From NCBI GenBank assembly GCA_031254955.1, contig JAIRTK010000016.1, positions 1 to 12,532 on the forward strand: a stretch of 12,532 nucleotides of DNA, given 5' to 3'. A program made the translations under genes and the position numbers. The notes below the pieces were generated by a model that ran no database searches, was not told the DNA's origin, and saw only the letters and a program-made list of their open reading frames with translations. Source of the DNA: Opitutaceae bacterium (lineage in GTDB: Bacteria; Verrucomicrobiota; Verrucomicrobiia; Opitutales; Opitutaceae). Positions 12,307 to 12,532 of the stretch are shown here, one piece after another (the first letter of the stretch is position 1; each line of letters starts with the position of its first letter).

Positions 12307-12532
12307 GACGGGGTGGAAAACGCGCCAGCGCGTAGCGCGGGCATCCCTGCCGTTTGGCGTCGTTATTTTACGCTCGAAGCGCGGCATTTATTGGTTTTTG
12401 GAAGAAAAAAAAGTCAGCGACGAAGGGCGCCAAGTTAAGAGAGACGCTGGCGCAATGAGCGGCGACGTACCGCCGCCCGACGAGGCGAAAGACTCGCCCG
12501 TTTGCGGATTGGTTATTTATATCGAGGCCCGA
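12307..12532. other. Gene-free right margin
   Basis: About 225 bases with no credible gene. A short hairpin GCGCCA/TGGCGC (12427-12432 with 12448-12453) lacks a following T run. The stretch around 12316-12355, read on the minus strand as GGCAGGGATGCCCGCGCTAC, looks like a dispersed intergenic repeat, but only one copy is in the window, so this cannot be shown. Confidence 0.5.

Overview
The window is a GC-rich stretch of bacterial chromosome. Gene style (long Arg/Pro/Ala-rich shadow frames, weak or absent Shine-Dalgarno motifs, many intergenic palindromic repeats such as the TTTAACCACGGAGACACGGAG type) and gene content (DUF5069 protein, ACP-hotdog fusion, MGDG-synthase-like glycosyltransferase) suggest Verrucomicrobiota, perhaps an Opitutaceae-like organism. 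This assignment is inference from style, not from a marker gene.

Region 1 (1-3690) is read as one complete transposon. It starts at the first base of the window with TGTTACGTGCCA and ends at 3690 with the inverted copy TGTTACGGGCCA. Just inside each end lie several short same-orientation repeats built on a TGCCG core, as expected of multi-site transposase binding. All four genes are on the minus strand, in transcription order: a four-cysteine zinc-ribbon/helix-turn-helix protein (2894-3529), a D-D-35-E transposase (1430-2737), an ExeA/TniB-like AAA+ ATPase (630-1433) and a small zinc-less CHC2-like protein (280-633). The last three are joined by two ATGA stop/start overlaps. The layout recalls IS21 (istAB), Tn5053/Tn402 (tniAB) and Mu (AB), but the first and last genes are not part of those classic modules. 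This is the best candidate here for a poorly described system.

Region 2 (3691-5139) holds an intrinsic terminator 5 bp outside the transposon, a cluster of REP-like palindromes, a small MITE-like inverted repeat, one DUF5069 gene (4399-4860, minus) and a very long hairpin (5007-5100).

Region 3 (5140-10248, minus) is a four-gene lipid/glycolipid cluster. In transcription order it encodes an acyl carrier protein fused to a FabZ-like hotdog dehydratase, a FabF/FabB-like ketoacyl synthase with an intact Cys-His-His triad, a short-chain dehydrogenase, and a MurG/MGDG-synthase-like glycosyltransferase. The last two are 2 nt apart. Together they could extend and modify an ACP-bound acyl chain and glycosylate the resulting lipid; the product is not predictable from sequence. 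A 216-bp inverted-repeat element splits the synthase from the dehydrogenase.

Region 4 (10249-12532) has a repeat-rich divergent spacer (a hairpin of 69 bases, a 132-bp MITE-like element, a 42-bp tandem duplication), then a GT4 glycosyltransferase on the plus strand (11022-12239), then 18-bp imperfect tandem repeats and about 225 bp without a recognisable gene.
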